Assembly (NCBI GenBank): GCA_015680905.1
Contig: JADFTS010000016.1
Span: 23,555 to 87,554, forward strand
Length of the DNA: 64,000 bases
Origin: Coptis chinensis
Taxonomy: Eukaryota > Streptophyta > Magnoliopsida > Ranunculales > Ranunculaceae
Direction of reading: 5' to 3'
Shown here: positions 12,001 through 23,624 of the stretch, piece after piece
Numbering within the stretch: the stretch's first letter is position 1
Layout of the letters: each line of letters opens with the position of its first letter
Notes under the pieces: model-generated
Database searches by the model: none
What the model saw: the letters and a program-made list of their open reading frames with translations, nothing else
Told to the model about the DNA's origin: nothing
Position numbers and translations under genes: made by a program

Positions 12001-14121
12001 TCCTCCAGCTCTGCCATGCTTTCCTCAAGCTCGGCTTTCAGCACAAAAAGAAAACAATCCACACTCAACAGAAAGTCATAATTTATTGGAACTGCTAATC
12101 TAGTGAGATCAACCTAAGCATATATATGAAAGATTGAAAGGATAAAGCCTTTCTTTTCCTGATACACAATAAAAGAAAAAGCAATACCAGAAAGTTTCCA
12201 ACTTCCCCCTATAACTCGTGATATTTATATTAAACCAGGAAGAAGAAGAAGTCCTAGCACCTATTACCCTAAGTTGTATGTGTTGCCCGACTCCTACAAG
12301 AAGAAAGTGGAGTAAAGCCCATATATATTTACAATAATAATATAAGTAACTATATATTAGTGAATAATAATAATAATAACTTTTAAAAAACATAAAAAAC
12401 CAAAAATCATTAACCATACTGATTTGAAAAAGAAATTTTTTTAAAAATAAAATAAATCCTGTTACCACGCATGCACCACATGACTTTTCCAAATCTAAGA
12501 TCCATGCCGTATGTTTTATGTGCTACACTTTGCGTTAATAGACAACATTTGGATTCTAAAGTGTAATCTTTCATCTTTGTGATTGCTCGTCAATTACTTC
12601 CTAACTTAATATTTCTATGTGATAGGAAACTACACTATAACTGACAACAATTCCCGCTCTTTAGGCATAAACCTTGATTTGCCCCCCCTCAAGTGCACAT
12701 TGACTCTTTTAACAAACCTATATATAGTTAGTCAATGTAATTGCATGCATCATGCAATTTAAAAGAATTGTCAAATGAAATAAGAATATGTTTTCACGAT
12801 ACCTGCAATACGTTTTATCTCTACTTGATCTGTAGAGTGGCTGTGAATCAAAGTTTGTATCTCATCTTCGTAATCTTTATGCTTCTGCTGAAGAATATCA
12901 ATCACCTTTCGGAGGTTGGTAGCTTCTTTCCCCATCGATTCATCAATATTATGTAATTGGATGATAGCATCTGAGAAGCCAAAACGATATCTTAAATTAC
13001 ACTTAAGTCAAAAACTCTAGTAGTAGTAGTAGTAGTACACCAAGCAACTAGGAGAACATGCTATCGTAAAAGGATTAGAAACTAAAAGTAGTGGTAATAT
13101 AATTTGACCCTCGAGCCAAAAAAAAAAAAACGTCCTTACCTTCTTCAGATAGCTTTCCATGTAATGCTGAGGCTAAGCTCTTGGCCCTAGCTCTTCGTGA
13201 ATCAAGAGTATCCACCAAGGATTTCATTAAATCCAGAGTTGATGAATGACGTGCAGAAAGAGCCTCTTCAACATATTTTCCAACATCTCCGTTGCTTTCA
13301 AATGGCCCTGAATCTAGAATTCTACAAAGAAATATCTCCTCTGGGGGGCAAGACATAGTAGAACCTAGAAAACAAGTGTTGCAAATAAATCAATCTTTGT
13401 CAAACAATCTTCCACATAAATTGTAATTTTCTAATATACCTCTAGAGCGGTCAGAAGAATCCATAGCTTGTAAGCGGTCTTCATTTCCACCCGCTTGTAT
13501 CCCAAGAAGAACTAAGTCATCAACCAACTACAACAACAACAACAATACAAAATAAAAAAATCAATTCTCCATTTAGCAACTAAGTCATCAACCAACTACA
13601 ACAACAACAACAACAACAACAACAATACAAAATAAAATAAAAAAATCAATTCTCCATTGAGCAACTAAGTCATCAACCAACTACAACAACAACAACAACA
13701 ACAACAATACAAAATAAAAAAAATCAATTCTCCATTTAGAAACAAGAATACAATAAAAACAAAAAATACCTGATTCCATAGTTTATTCACAGCAATTAAA
13801 GAATCATCATAAGAAGACTGTTTACTCCTCAACTCTCTTAATCTGTCTTCTAAATCATGCAACTCATGTTTCTGAGCATCTAACTGCTGTACTAGCTTTT
13901 GATTCTGGTATTGCAATACCGCCGCATCAACCTGCAAAACTATATAAATCATTTCGAACACTAATTAAACCCTATTAATTAGTGAAAACACTTACATGAC
14001 GTTCATCGGGAGAAGTGGGTGAACTTCGAGCCATTATATTTGTTGTGGAAGACACAGATGATGTTAAATGATGATGAGGCCTTTTGGAATCTGGCTCTTC
14101 ACTACCATCTTCCTTTTCCAT
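1..14121 (-). CDS. HUB2: HUB2, E3 ubiquitin ligase BRE1-like 2 (partial; C-terminus beyond left edge)
   Basis: Nuclear RING E3 ligase that works with HUB1 to mono-ubiquitinate histone H2B, supporting transcription elongation, flowering time and seed dormancy (known for the family). Eighteen coding exons join in phase: 13996-14121, 13770-13931, 13440-13527, 13140-13364, 12803-12970, 11841-12034, 11633-11716, 11411-11530, 11146-11332, 10917-11077, 8677-8748, 7735-7811, 6387-6581, 5056-5128, 4872-4958, 1591-1728, 1328-1530 and 38-200, giving exactly 841 codons. The protein starts MEKEDGSEEPDSKR and is an almost continuous coiled coil, with blocks matching Arabidopsis HUB2 (QNQKLVQQLD, EEALSARHSST, IGQAYEDMQAQNQHLL). 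The last exon ends in CGVCFDRPKE, the first cysteine pair of the C3HC4 RING; the rest lies left of the window. Introns reach 3 kb and are full of transposons, yet every splice site used is GT-AG. The start ATG is the first in frame and matches the family N-terminus. Confidence 0.97.
2020..4075. mobile_element. 2-kb inverted-repeat element in HUB2 intron 15, holding a LINE fragment
   Basis: Two ~100-bp arms face each other. The left arm near 2030-2130 contains GAACGAATTTGTGGACAG and the right arm near 3965-4065 contains its near-perfect reverse complement; similarity continues through the CCACTTCAAC block and a TTTTCAACAAAT block. By eye they are about 80-85 percent alike. The structure resembles a long-TIR non-autonomous DNA transposon or foldback element. 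I could not find a clear target duplication or exact ends. Confidence 0.5.
2379..3530 (-). mobile_element. L1-type LINE 3' fragment (RVT zinc-binding region plus poly-A tail)
   Basis: The minus strand encodes a remnant with the hallmarks of the C-terminal part of plant LINE ORF2: an RFVLGKGDNVCFWEDIWLDE block (3395-3340 region), then a spacer and the W-G-x-F-x-x-SFY type segment of the reverse-transcriptase zinc-binding domain, continuing in a second frame with C-x2-C and H residues near 2880-2960. It ends in ATTACACTTTACCGAT followed by an A-rich tail at 2395-2379, the usual 3' end of such elements. The reverse transcriptase itself is missing, so this is a dead 5'-truncated copy. Confidence 0.8.
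5674..6129. mobile_element. MITE with long terminal inverted repeats, HUB2 intron 13
   Basis: Arms of ~125 bp at 5674-5800 and 6000-6129 are inverted copies. They share GACAAAAATACT at the ends and AATTGATACAACCAACAC at the inner edge. The centre is AT-rich and non-coding. The superfamily is unclear because I see no unambiguous target duplication. Confidence 0.75.
7931..8625 (+). mobile_element. Older TRIM element split by the one at 7950-8301
   Basis: On the plus strand, a 3' LTR at 8519-8625 (TGTTAAGATT start, CCAAAGTTTAAG end) pairs with a 5' LTR made of 7931-7949 plus 8307-8403. The primer-binding site at 8405-8416 is a two-mismatch version of TGGTATCAGAGC. Removing the younger element and one GTCCC copy restores a continuous 5' LTR, so the minus-strand element landed inside it. 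The interior (8417-8518) is non-coding. Confidence 0.7.
7950..8301 (-). mobile_element. TRIM/SMART miniature LTR retrotransposon (complete)
   Basis: Read on the minus strand: 5' LTR 8301-8180 starting TGTTGAGATG, primer-binding site TGGTATCAGAGCA (8179-8167, complementary to initiator Met tRNA), ~110 bp of non-coding interior, purine tract GAGGGGGCG, then 3' LTR 8068-7950 with the same start. A perfect 5-bp target duplication GTCCC lies at 7945-7949 and 8302-8306. There is no coding capacity, as is normal for this class. Confidence 0.85.
9905..10375 (-). mobile_element. tRNA-like (SINE-type) sequence interrupted by a Tourist-like MITE
   Basis: The minus strand carries a B-box-like GGTTCGACCCC near 9930 and an A-box-like TTAATGGCAAGAC, as in a tRNA-derived SINE head. 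It is interrupted by the insertion at 9967-10334. It does not fold into a convincing functional tRNA. Confidence 0.4.
9967..10334. mobile_element. Tourist/Harbinger-type MITE
   Basis: Terminal inverted repeats GGGCATCTCCAA (9967) and TTGGAGATGCCC (to 10334) are flanked by TTA on both sides, the 3-bp target duplication typical of PIF/Harbinger. A C-rich homopolymer lies near 10010-10027. The interior has no coding capacity. Confidence 0.75.
13511..13739. repeat. Triplicated HUB2 intron 2 / exon 3 junction
   Basis: Three tandem copies of a 68-85 bp unit begin at 13511, 13579 and 13664. Each has CTAAGTCATCAACCAACTAC, a CAA-type microsatellite, an A-rich stretch and TCAATTCTCCATT. On the minus strand the unit contains the 3' splice site and first codons of HUB2 exon 3, so there are three candidate acceptors. 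Only the copy nearest the exon (entry at 13527) leads into the full reading frame. Confidence 0.9.
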
Positions 14122-14255
14122 TACTTATTTTTCCACCATCAAAAAAAAAAAAAACCCTAATTGAAATTGAAAGAGAAGAAAAAAGTGTCGGAAGAAAAAA
14201 ACAGACCTGCTCTGTTTTTGTTGGAATTATTTAAGTAGAGAGTGTTGGTAATCTG

Positions 14256-14296
14256 TTATATAGAGGGGGGTTTGGGGATTGGGTAGGCACGTGTTG
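14256..14296 (-). promoter_or_regulatory. HUB2 core promoter: TATA box with upstream G-box
   Basis: Read on the minus strand, TATATAA (14262-14256) lies 135 bp before the HUB2 start codon, preceded by a CACGTG G-box core near 14288-14293. Spacing fits a core promoter with a ~100-base 5' leader. Activity is inferred. Confidence 0.5.
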
Positions 14297-14432
14297 TGTT
14301 CGAGTTAAGCAACACGTACTACTTTAAGCGGTTGATGGGAATCGAGATTTGGCTTTATTTTATAACGAACGGTGATTATTATATGTTGGTTAGTTGGTGG
14401 ATATGGAATCTGTATAGCGGGTTGCGTGAGAA

Positions 14433-15208
14433 TAGGGGTGGGCAATGGGCCGGGTTGGGCTAACCCGGCCCTAAACATTTAAAAGCCCTTTAGATATTAA
14501 GGCCGGGTCGGCCCGGCCCTAAAGTCAACATAGGGGGTTTGGCCGGGTCACAAGTCTAAATCTCAAGCCCTGACCCTACCCTAACCCCTCTTTAAAGGCT
14601 TTAAGGCCGAGTTTTAAGGTCGGGTTTTAGGGCTGGGCCTATATATTTTCTTCGTTTTACAAATGTCATTTTTCAGACAAAAGTTGTTTTTTTGGTTTCC
14701 GTGTTACAAATGTCTGCTATGTATTTCGCTTTAATGGTGTGGACGGAAACCTTTAATTCTAGACTTGGCTTGCATGTGAATAAAAATATAATTTATAAGA
14801 AGTAAGTGGGAAAATAAATTGAGAATAATAAGTTATAGACTTTGATTTGATGATCAAAAAAATAAAGTATTCTTTTTTTATTAGGCTAGTGCTCATTGTT
14901 CTTCATGGCTGCTAAATAGGTTGACAAGTTTTTGTTATATAAGACAAGTTATTGGAAGTACACTTGGATGTAAGTGATCAATTACAAAGGACAATGTTAT
15001 TTTAATTTAAAATATTTAACAAATAGTTGGACAATTATGGTACGTGTATTTATAGTGAAAATGTAAAACTATAACTAGGGCTTGGTTAGGGCTGAATTAG
15101 GGTCGGGCCTATGTTTCAGAACCTTAGCCTTAGCCCTACCCTAGAAGGCCTTAAGGTCGGGTCGGTCAGGACCGGGTTAGGGTCGTTAGGGCCAAATTCC
15201 CACCCCTA
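14433..15208. mobile_element. hAT-type MITE, TAGGGGTG family, copy 1
   Basis: Ends TAGGGGTGGG and CCCACCCCTA are inverted repeats. Flanks CGTGAGAA (14425-14432) and CGTGGGAA (15209-15216) match 7 of 8, as for a hAT target duplication. Subterminal GGGCCGGGTT-type runs are GC-rich and the centre is AT-rich and non-coding. Confidence 0.8.
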
Positions 15209-15599
15209 CGTGGGAATGAGGCTAGGTGGAATTATGTGGATCCCTTAATTAAAATTAAATTAAATTAAATTAATAAATAAATCAGTCATTTTTTTTATTT
15301 ATTTTTATTGGTAAGTCTGTTTTAAATGAGATCAGTAACTTTTTGATGCTGGCGGGACCTCTGGTATCATCACCATCACCCAAAAGTTTTATGAACCCAT
15401 ACCTCTGATATCATCACCAAAATATTTTACCAACTAAGCTAGAAGGCACTTACATAAATTGTTCATTAGAACAATGAAACATTGTGTATGGTAGGTCCAC
15501 TTTTTCGACGAAAATGGCTCTAAGTTAGTGGTAAGTAGATTTTGGAATCAAACATACGCCTGGGATCTATTAAATATATTGTGTGCTGAAAAGGCTTTA

Positions 15600-17590
15600 C
15601 AAAATGTCTTACACAAATTTTCGAATCAGAATATATTTTTATTGAAAATAAACTGAAATACGTTAATGAGATTTATGGTTTAGGATATTAATTTGTAATT
15701 TTCAAATTGAATTATCTTAAACTCGATCTAGCTTATATAATAGTTTTATTAGATTTATGGTGATTTAGCGGTAAATCATCACCGCTTAGTTTACGTAATA
15801 ATGTGTACAAATCACTAAAACATATTGATTGTTTCCATATCTTCAAAGAATACATTATTCTCACTTGAAAAGATTTATCACATTAACGTGTCCTACGAAC
15901 GGGTGTCGTTATATTAAATTATTCTAAAAAATATCAGCAACTATGCATAGCTATGAGATATGAAAATTATATTAATTACTCATTTAAATTTATTGCACCA
16001 CTCTCTATAAAAATGAAGTATCAAACCTTGATAAAACTCATCGACTTTTTTTTATTGTTAGGTTTAACAATAGAAGTTTGATTGAAGTTTTGTGAGAATG
16101 CCCAATGTGGCGAAGATAATATTGAAGCTACTTAAATAGCCATGCATTCCCAATCACAATAAAATAATTATGATAAATGCTACTTAAAATGCAAAACTAT
16201 ATTTGTCGATATATTTATTCTCCCTACATATAATGCAAATATATTTTAGGGTTATTAGTTCGATGCATTTGTATCAGGTTTCTGATTTTCCATTAATTAT
16301 TATTTGAGGTTAATTTAATGTAGTACGTTGCATCTAGTTTTCAAATTCTCATTAATTATTATTTGAGGTTAGTTCAATGCAGTTGCATCAAGTTTCCGAT
16401 TTTCCGTTAATTATTATTTGAGGTTAGTTCAGTATAATTGCATCCACTTTATGATTTCCCGTTAATTATTATTAAGGTTAATTCAGTACAGTTGCATCCA
16501 GTTTTCAATGTTTTGTTAATTAGTATTTGAGATTAGTTCATTACATTTGCATTTAGGTTCTTATCTCCCTTTAATTACTCTCTGAGGTTAGTTCAATATA
16601 TCTGCATCCAGTTTCTGATTTCCCGTTAATTGTTTTTCTAGGTTAGTTCGATAGTTTACAATTTCTATACAGTTTGCATACATGTAAGAGTCTGTTTTTA
16701 TAAACTCATTTTCGTTTTGGGTTCATAATTACTCGTAATTACTCACGTGAGAAGACTAAAACAGTAGACATTTATGCTTTGTGGTCAGTGTGATGCAGTT
16801 ACATCTGACTTCTGATTTCCAGTTAACTATTTTTTTGAGGTTATTTCAATGCATTGACATCCAATTTCTGATTTATCGTTAGTTAATTTCTGATTTTAGT
16901 TTAATGCAGTTGCATCCAGTTTTTGGTTTTCCGTTAATTATTATTTGAAGTTAGTTCAATGCAGTTGCATATAATTTATGATTTTATGTTAATTATTCTT
17001 TGAGGTTAGTTCAATGCATTTGCATCAAGTTTCCGATTTTCCGTTAATTATTTTTTGAGGTTAGTTCAATGCTGTTACATCAAATTTATAATTTCCCGTT
17101 AATTTTTCATTTAGGTTAGTTCAATACAGTTTCATCCATTTTTAAATGTTTCGTTAATTAGTCTTTGAGATTAGTTTATTGCATTTGGATTCAGTTTCCG
17201 ATTTTTCGTTAATAACTCTTTAAGGTGAGTTCAATACATCTGCATCTAGTTTTTGATTATTTATACTTTGAAGTTAGTTCGATGCAATTATATCCGATTT
17301 TTGATTTACCGTTAATTATTCTTTAAGATGATTTCAATACATCTGCATTTAGTTTATAATTTTCCACCAATTATTCTATGAGGTTAGTTCAATGCAGTTG
17401 CATTCGGTTTTTTATTTTATGTTAATTAGTTTTTGAGTTTAGTTCAATGCATTTCCATCCAGTTTCCTGTTACCCATTAATTATTATCTGAGGTTTGTTT
17501 GATGTATTTGCATACCGTTTCCGATTTCCCGTTAAATATTTTTCAAGGATTTGCATCCAATTTTTAATTTTCCGTTAGTTATTATCTGTG
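15600..17590 (+). repeat. Minisatellite-bearing element, left copy
   Basis: About 640 bp of unique AT-rich sequence is followed from ~16240 by about 23 diverged tandem units of ~58 bp. Each unit contains GAGGTTAGTTCAATGCA, TTGCATCCAGTTT and CCGTTAATTATT. A non-repeat spacer (16650-16790) interrupts the array. The same order (unique part, array, spacer) recurs in reverse at 28660-31060, so the unit spread as a whole. No open reading frame of note. Confidence 0.85.
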
Positions 17591-17844
17591 ATGTACTCTG
17601 GAAACATGAGTAGAGGGCGAATGTGCATCGGGGGTACGCATATCTGTGTCGTACCGGGGAGAGGGCGGATGCGCATCAGGGGCGCCGAAGATGCGCGTAT
17701 TGAGAAATAGAACCATCTTATTTGATTCGTTCTCAATAGCCATGAGATGATCATTTTAGGGTGATCCCTTTGTCGACGGATGCTCCTATTACACTCGCAG
17801 TCTCTGAAGGATGGGAACCAACTATGTAGCATCTATATCGATAA

Positions 17845-18095
<251 letters not shown>

Positions 18096-18452
18096 AAGAT
18101 ATAACACTAGCCACTAAAATGTTTTTCTGGAGTGAGTTAACAAGTTTTTTTGGGGTGAGTTTAAAAATATTTCTCACCTCACCCACCCCAAACAAAAAAT
18201 GCATGGATTGTTTTTGGGCTATTGGGCTCTGAAAACATAAATATAGGCTCACTTAAAAAAAAAAAATGTCAGGCAAATACTAGTTGTGGAAACAAATAAG
18301 AAAGCTTCAGATAATGTTGCCTACGTGATATCCCCAGTAATAAAACAAAGCTGAAGAAATCCCAGTTACATCAACCACCTCCACATTTATTCTCCTAGTT
18401 CTTCCGATTGGTACATTATCATCAAACCAACTGGACTAATAAACCTTTTCAA

Positions 18453-21400
18453 CTATCTCACACCAACTGATGCCATAAGATCAACGTACTCAGGATCATC
18501 CTCCTGTTTCCCGACTTTGGCATGGTGTTCTGGCTGTTGAGGAGCAGAAGATGCCGAAGTGGGGGAGAATGGATCATATACTTGGTTTCCACTAGGAGAC
18601 AGAGCTGGCTTACCAGATGAGAAAGCGAGGTTATGTTGGTTTGGCACCAAGAAACCACCTGATCGTATTATTGAATTTGATTGGTTCGGCTGCAATTGCA
18701 ATGAATTCATCATTTGGGGAGGCAATGGTGCAGGAAAATTGGGTATTTGCGGTGTTTGTGTAAGGTTTCGTGGTCCCATACGCAGGCCTGAAGCTGTTGG
18801 TGAAACGGGGTTCAAAAACCTTGGTGGATGTGTGGGAGATGGAACTTGAAATTGAGATTGAAGCGCCTGATTCCTCGGCCGAGTACCTGGAAACCCTTGC
18901 ATGACAAGCTGTTGTTCTGAATTCTGCAGAGCTGGCTGATAAGATGGTCCCGAAGGAGGCTGCACTGTTCTATTTAGTTGCATTGATGAACCTTTTAACA
19001 GTTGATCACTCGGCCTCAGAACTGTCTGAGAAACTGCTACAGGCGACCCAAGAGGCTGAAAAGTGAAATCACCAGAGCTCGGTCGTTGGGGTCTTGGTGT
19101 TGTAGCTGGAATACTTTGGGGACTACTCATTGGTGGCTTTAAGGATGTGAAACTAGGTAGGTTTCCAGAGATGGAATTCGCATTTACCGATTGTTGTGAA
19201 GGAACTAGAGCAGACCCCACTATTGATCGGTAAGGTGTTGGCCCTATTGGCCCAACTGTTTGCTTAGGTGCCAAAGGAGAAGACTGGTTCATAGCCGAGG
19301 GTGGCATCATTGAAAAAGGTGCTTGTAAAGGTCCTAAGGTGGATGGAGGCACACTTGAAGGTACAGATGCTGGGATAGAGGAGACTGGTGCATTGGCTGT
19401 AGGAGTTGATGCAGACCTTTGATGTATTACAAAAGAAAAATTTGGGCCTGTAACAGTATGATTAACTGGTGTATTCGGTAGCTGGGCAGTGGAAGGTCGA
19501 GAAGGAAAGCTAGCAGGAACCACCATATTACCAGAAGGTCCTCTGGATATATTTCCCGTTGCATTCGATGAAGCTGTCACCGATGCCATTAGAGGTTGTG
19601 AAACTAACGGAAGTCTTTGAAACAGATCAACTGGTTGTGCTGGAGTAGGTACAGTTGAACCAGACCATGCAGAAGACGCTAATGGTCTATAAGGTGGCTG
19701 CCCGGATGGAGCAGTCAACAATGGTTGTGACAGCGAGGGGAACCCAGGGCCTGGTCCAGTAGTCCTTGGTTGATGTGGCAAAGCAGGATTAGATTGTGGA
19801 GGTAGGGAAGGATATGCCAAATGGGCCTGAGAACCTGAAATAGGCTGCATTCTCACTGGGGCAGCTTGACTATGGGGAGGTGCTTCGTGGAAGTAAGGCC
19901 ACTGAAAACCTTGCAGTGGTGACTGTAGTCCAGGAGAAACCAGGGAAGGATTTTTCAATGTGAAACCAGAAGCAGCTGCAGAGGGAGGCTGTCCAATGGA
20001 AAACTGTGGCATTTTTGAGGAATTTAGAGGGGATGAAGGAAATTGCATGGTGTTGTTGAGTATGGAAGAAGAAGAATTTAATGGGGTGCGAAAGTTATTA
20101 GGCGGACCCATTGGACCAGAAGGAAACCAGGGACCAGGGTATGATTGTAACTGAACTTGTGGAAAAAGACCAGGCTGCATGGATCCCACCATTGACTGCA
20201 TCAACCCCTGGTTAACCATAGTACTAGGCATCACATAACTGGAGGTGGTATTCTGACTCTGTTCAAGCACATTTGTACCGTCCCGAGAAACTGAAGATGG
20301 AGTTGTGGAAGCCATCCCTGAACTCCCCTAGAGAAAACAATGTATATACCATGAGATAAGCTATAAAACGAGGTTGTGTGTAAAGGAATATAGTTGCTAT
20401 CTAGCATAGTGAACTCACAGATACTGGGGTGACTAGCAGCTCAATAAGGGCAACTGCAGCATCAACCTTCTCAAATGTATCAGCTGATACATGGACATAG
20501 AGCTCTTCATAACAACCTTGATCATCATTTCTATCTGACAAAGTAATCTCAACCTGGACATCAATAGATTACTCATTAAAGCACCACCACTACACTAAAA
20601 CTTAATCCAAGATAAACAATTTACCAGATTACTTTGATGAAAAAACATTAAACTCTGTCTTAAACAACAAATTAGCTTTACTACCTTCTCTGTTGAACCT
20701 GCTTTAGTGCCTTGGATTCGTACTTTAGCTCCAGTTTCCTAAGCCATGAGAAGTGAAAGGAATCGGGATAAAGAGAAAATATTCTACACTAAACCCTTCA
20801 TGCGACCAGTCTCAGTTACTTTAAGGAGATAAAGCAACGATAGCAGAACACTTACAATATATCAAACAGATTCAAACAATCATTGAGAATAAAATAAATA
20901 CAAAAACAAATAACATATGACTCTCAGCCAGCTTACCACTTCAAGACGTTTTTGAGTATTGCTTTCAGGCCCCAATATTAGGCTAACAAAGTTCAATCCA
21001 GGATAAAGCTTAACCTGCAGAAGAGGCGAGGATAAAAATTTCGTAGGAAGCATAATTGATTTGACATGTTTCCCACAACAATTAAATCTTGATTTTTAAT
21101 AAAAAAAAATCATCCACTGAACGAGAGGAAAAAAAAAGCAAGTAGTGAACTAAACTGGCAACTTGCTTTTCGTCTGATAAGCTTTAATGTTACAATCACA
21201 GAGCATAATCGCTTCTATACACTACTTTCGATTTAAACACATAGACAATTTAATGCTAAGCTTCTACTTATCTTCATAATATTTCGGTTTAACTTCTATG
21301 ATTGACATAGAGGTTACAGTATAAAAGGTACCTTGGAAACCACTTCAAGTAAATCACTAGTTTTGCACTTGTACTAAAGCAGTAGACATTAATAACCCTC

Positions 21401-22692
21401 CGATAAGATATATGATATAACAAAACACTGACAGTATCATAGTAAATACAGAAAAACTGTTTACAATTTCACATTATAAGAAAAACAGTAAGCTCTGATG
21501 TGGAAAGAAGAGAAGACAATGCCAACAGACTTACAGGAACAGGAACTTTGGCCTCTCTCACCAGCGGTTTGTAATCAGGTGGAACCTTATAAGTTGGATT
21601 TAACTTCAATATCTCACCTGGACACCCAAATATAATTTGACCAAAGTGTGCACATCACCAAAAATAATTTAGACATAAAACAGAAGAAAAAATATCAAGA
21701 AAGAGTGCTAAACAAATTTACCAATAGCTTCCCCTTTTTCCGACTCCAAGATCTCCAACTTCTGTGAATGCCAAATTCGCGTAAATGATCAAGCTTGATA
21801 AACATTGAGATTCAATAAAAAGGAGTGACCGAAATTAATCAACCCTCATCCGCAATACTACCTGATCATCAACTCGGTGCTTAGAAGACTCGTCATCTGG
21901 AACATGGTTTGGTGAGTGTGAGTTAAGATCGCTTTCTCCCTTTTCCAGTATACCCAACTTCAACTGTTTTGTGATTTGCTCCACTCGAGTCTGCTCAAAA
22001 TATGTTCCAGCACACAGGCAGTAATATCACTTAATGCCACCTGGAATGGGAACCTTCCATGTGAGAATTCACAAGGAAGATACCACATTTTAGCACCCAA
22101 CCTGGTCGAGAAAATATTCACTTGCCACAAGTGAAATTTCTCCTCATTGAAAGGAGCTAAAAATGTTTGATACCCATTTCTTAAAACTTATGTCATCAGA
22201 AACTAAATGAGAAAAGACCTATGAATTGCAGATAATAGGTCCAGAACAATTAAAAGCTAGATATGAAAAAGACTAGATGAATTTCAACTGAAATGTTGAC
22301 CGTGTTTCAGTGGCATGAGTGATAATTTTCTTTCTGAAACAGGAATAAGGTGTCTGACTAATCAAATTGTGAACAACTGAAAAACAATCGCGTTACTTTT
22401 AATGAGGACATAGATGCCACTTACTACGGAAGGTTTATAACAATGAGCATAGAAGTGAAGTGCATGTTAAAAAACAATATACCTGATAAGCTAATGCTCT
22501 TCCTTTTCGAACAGAATCATCTTCTGTTAGATCATTTCCCCATTTTGTTTTCCTTTGGATCTTTTTACTACTTTCTTCTTTTACTGAATCAGTTTCCACT
22601 TTTCCAGGAACCAGGGATCCTGATAGTTTATTCTTTGGTATGAGAAATCCAGACTTGACTCCAAACTTGGACACCTTGGAATTTACATTCAT
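18453..22692 (-). CDS. SF1/BBP-like KH-domain splicing factor
   Basis: Predicted 867-residue nuclear RNA-binding protein of the SF1/branchpoint-binding-protein family, which recognises the intron branch point. Coding exons: 22483-22692, 21862-21990, 21722-21761, 21535-21617, 20937-21014, 20685-20738, 20419-20553 and 18453-20327; all are GT-AG and the phases agree. The N-terminus has KTKWGNDLTEDDSVRKGRAL. The KH/STAR region (exons 4-7) includes VKLYPGLNFVSLILGP, NTQKRLEVETGAKVRIQGT and ELYVHVSADTFEKVDAA. The last exon encodes ~620 residues of low-complexity Pro/Ser/Gln-rich tail ending DDPEYVDLMASVGVR. The start ATG directly follows a splice acceptor, with a non-coding exon upstream ending at 22817. 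I recognise the family but not a standard symbol. Confidence 0.9.
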
Positions 22693-22964
22693 CTGAGACC
22701 ATCAAATGACAGATATTTTTCATTCTATTATTCCATTAAATTCACATCACAGAAACCATAGACACTCTTATTGACAATGAATAAAAATATAAAATCGAGA
22801 GAGAGGGGAAACTTACTGATTCGTATGCTGCAAATTTATTATTATAAGTTGGAATGAATGAAGAGAAGAGGGAGATTCGAGTGCGCTCCAAATTTTCTCG
22901 AATATAAATGAACGAATGAATGAAGACGTTCTCCTCTTTAATTTAATAATGGACCACTTTAGGC

Positions 22965-23049
22965 CCATACTTTGGGCCTTATGGCCCATCACCGGCCCAA
23001 GTATTGAGGGTTTGGGCCTTATGGGCCATCACCGGCCCAAGTATTGAGT
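22965..23049 (-). promoter_or_regulatory. Duplicated TGGGCC/GGCCCA promoter module of the SF1-like gene
   Basis: Two 38-bp near-identical copies at 22971-23008 and 23011-23048 each hold TTGGGCC, GGCCCAT or GGGCCAT, and CCGGCCCAA. Such GGCCCA (site II/TCP-type) motifs mark promoters of plant housekeeping genes. They lie 280-360 bp before the start codon, just upstream of the probable 5' leader. The rest of 22693-23624 is AT-rich with nothing else recognised. Confidence 0.55.
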
Positions 23050-23624
23050 TTTTTTGGTCGACATATACGGTGCACCTCTATGATTACGCACGTTGTCATA
23101 TAATATAAAATAACTATTGGGAGATTTTATACACAATTGAGGTTGTCTTGAACTTCAAATAACCAACATCTACCAAGCCTGAAGTTTAAATCTACGCATG
23201 ACTTGTCCCTGAACCAAGCCAGAAGTTTAATTCCATGCATGACTTAATTGTTTTACCACGATACTTGCAGTTTTTCCTGCAATATTATCCTTGAATCCCC
23301 CTTGCTGTTAGCATTTAGGTAACTAGATGCATGTCTTAAAAAGATTTTTCCATTACCAAGCAAATAGGAGTATCATAAGTAACAGCTGACAAGCATAGTA
23401 AACCTACAAGGTTGAGATTTGAGTTCAGGAAAACTTTCGAGGGGACAAACTGTTGTTACAAATATGAAAGTATATACAATGCCTTGATTTTCAGTAAGAA
23501 AATTAAACTACATCAACACTAACTTCTCTTCTTCTCGCCTTCAGTTTAAATCAAGCCATCAACCAAAAGAATGATGGTAGATTGCAAGCATGGCTACAGT
23601 TACGAGAAATGGCCACTCCATCCC

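Noticed and set aside
16240-17590. Regularly spaced repeats resembling a CRISPR array
   Set aside because: Units are contiguous, diverged and AT-rich, without unique spacers, in a plant nuclear context; it is a minisatellite.
18559-20154. Gly-rich plus-strand frames opposite the SF1-like last exon
   Set aside because: Antisense shadows of the Pro/Ser-rich tail.
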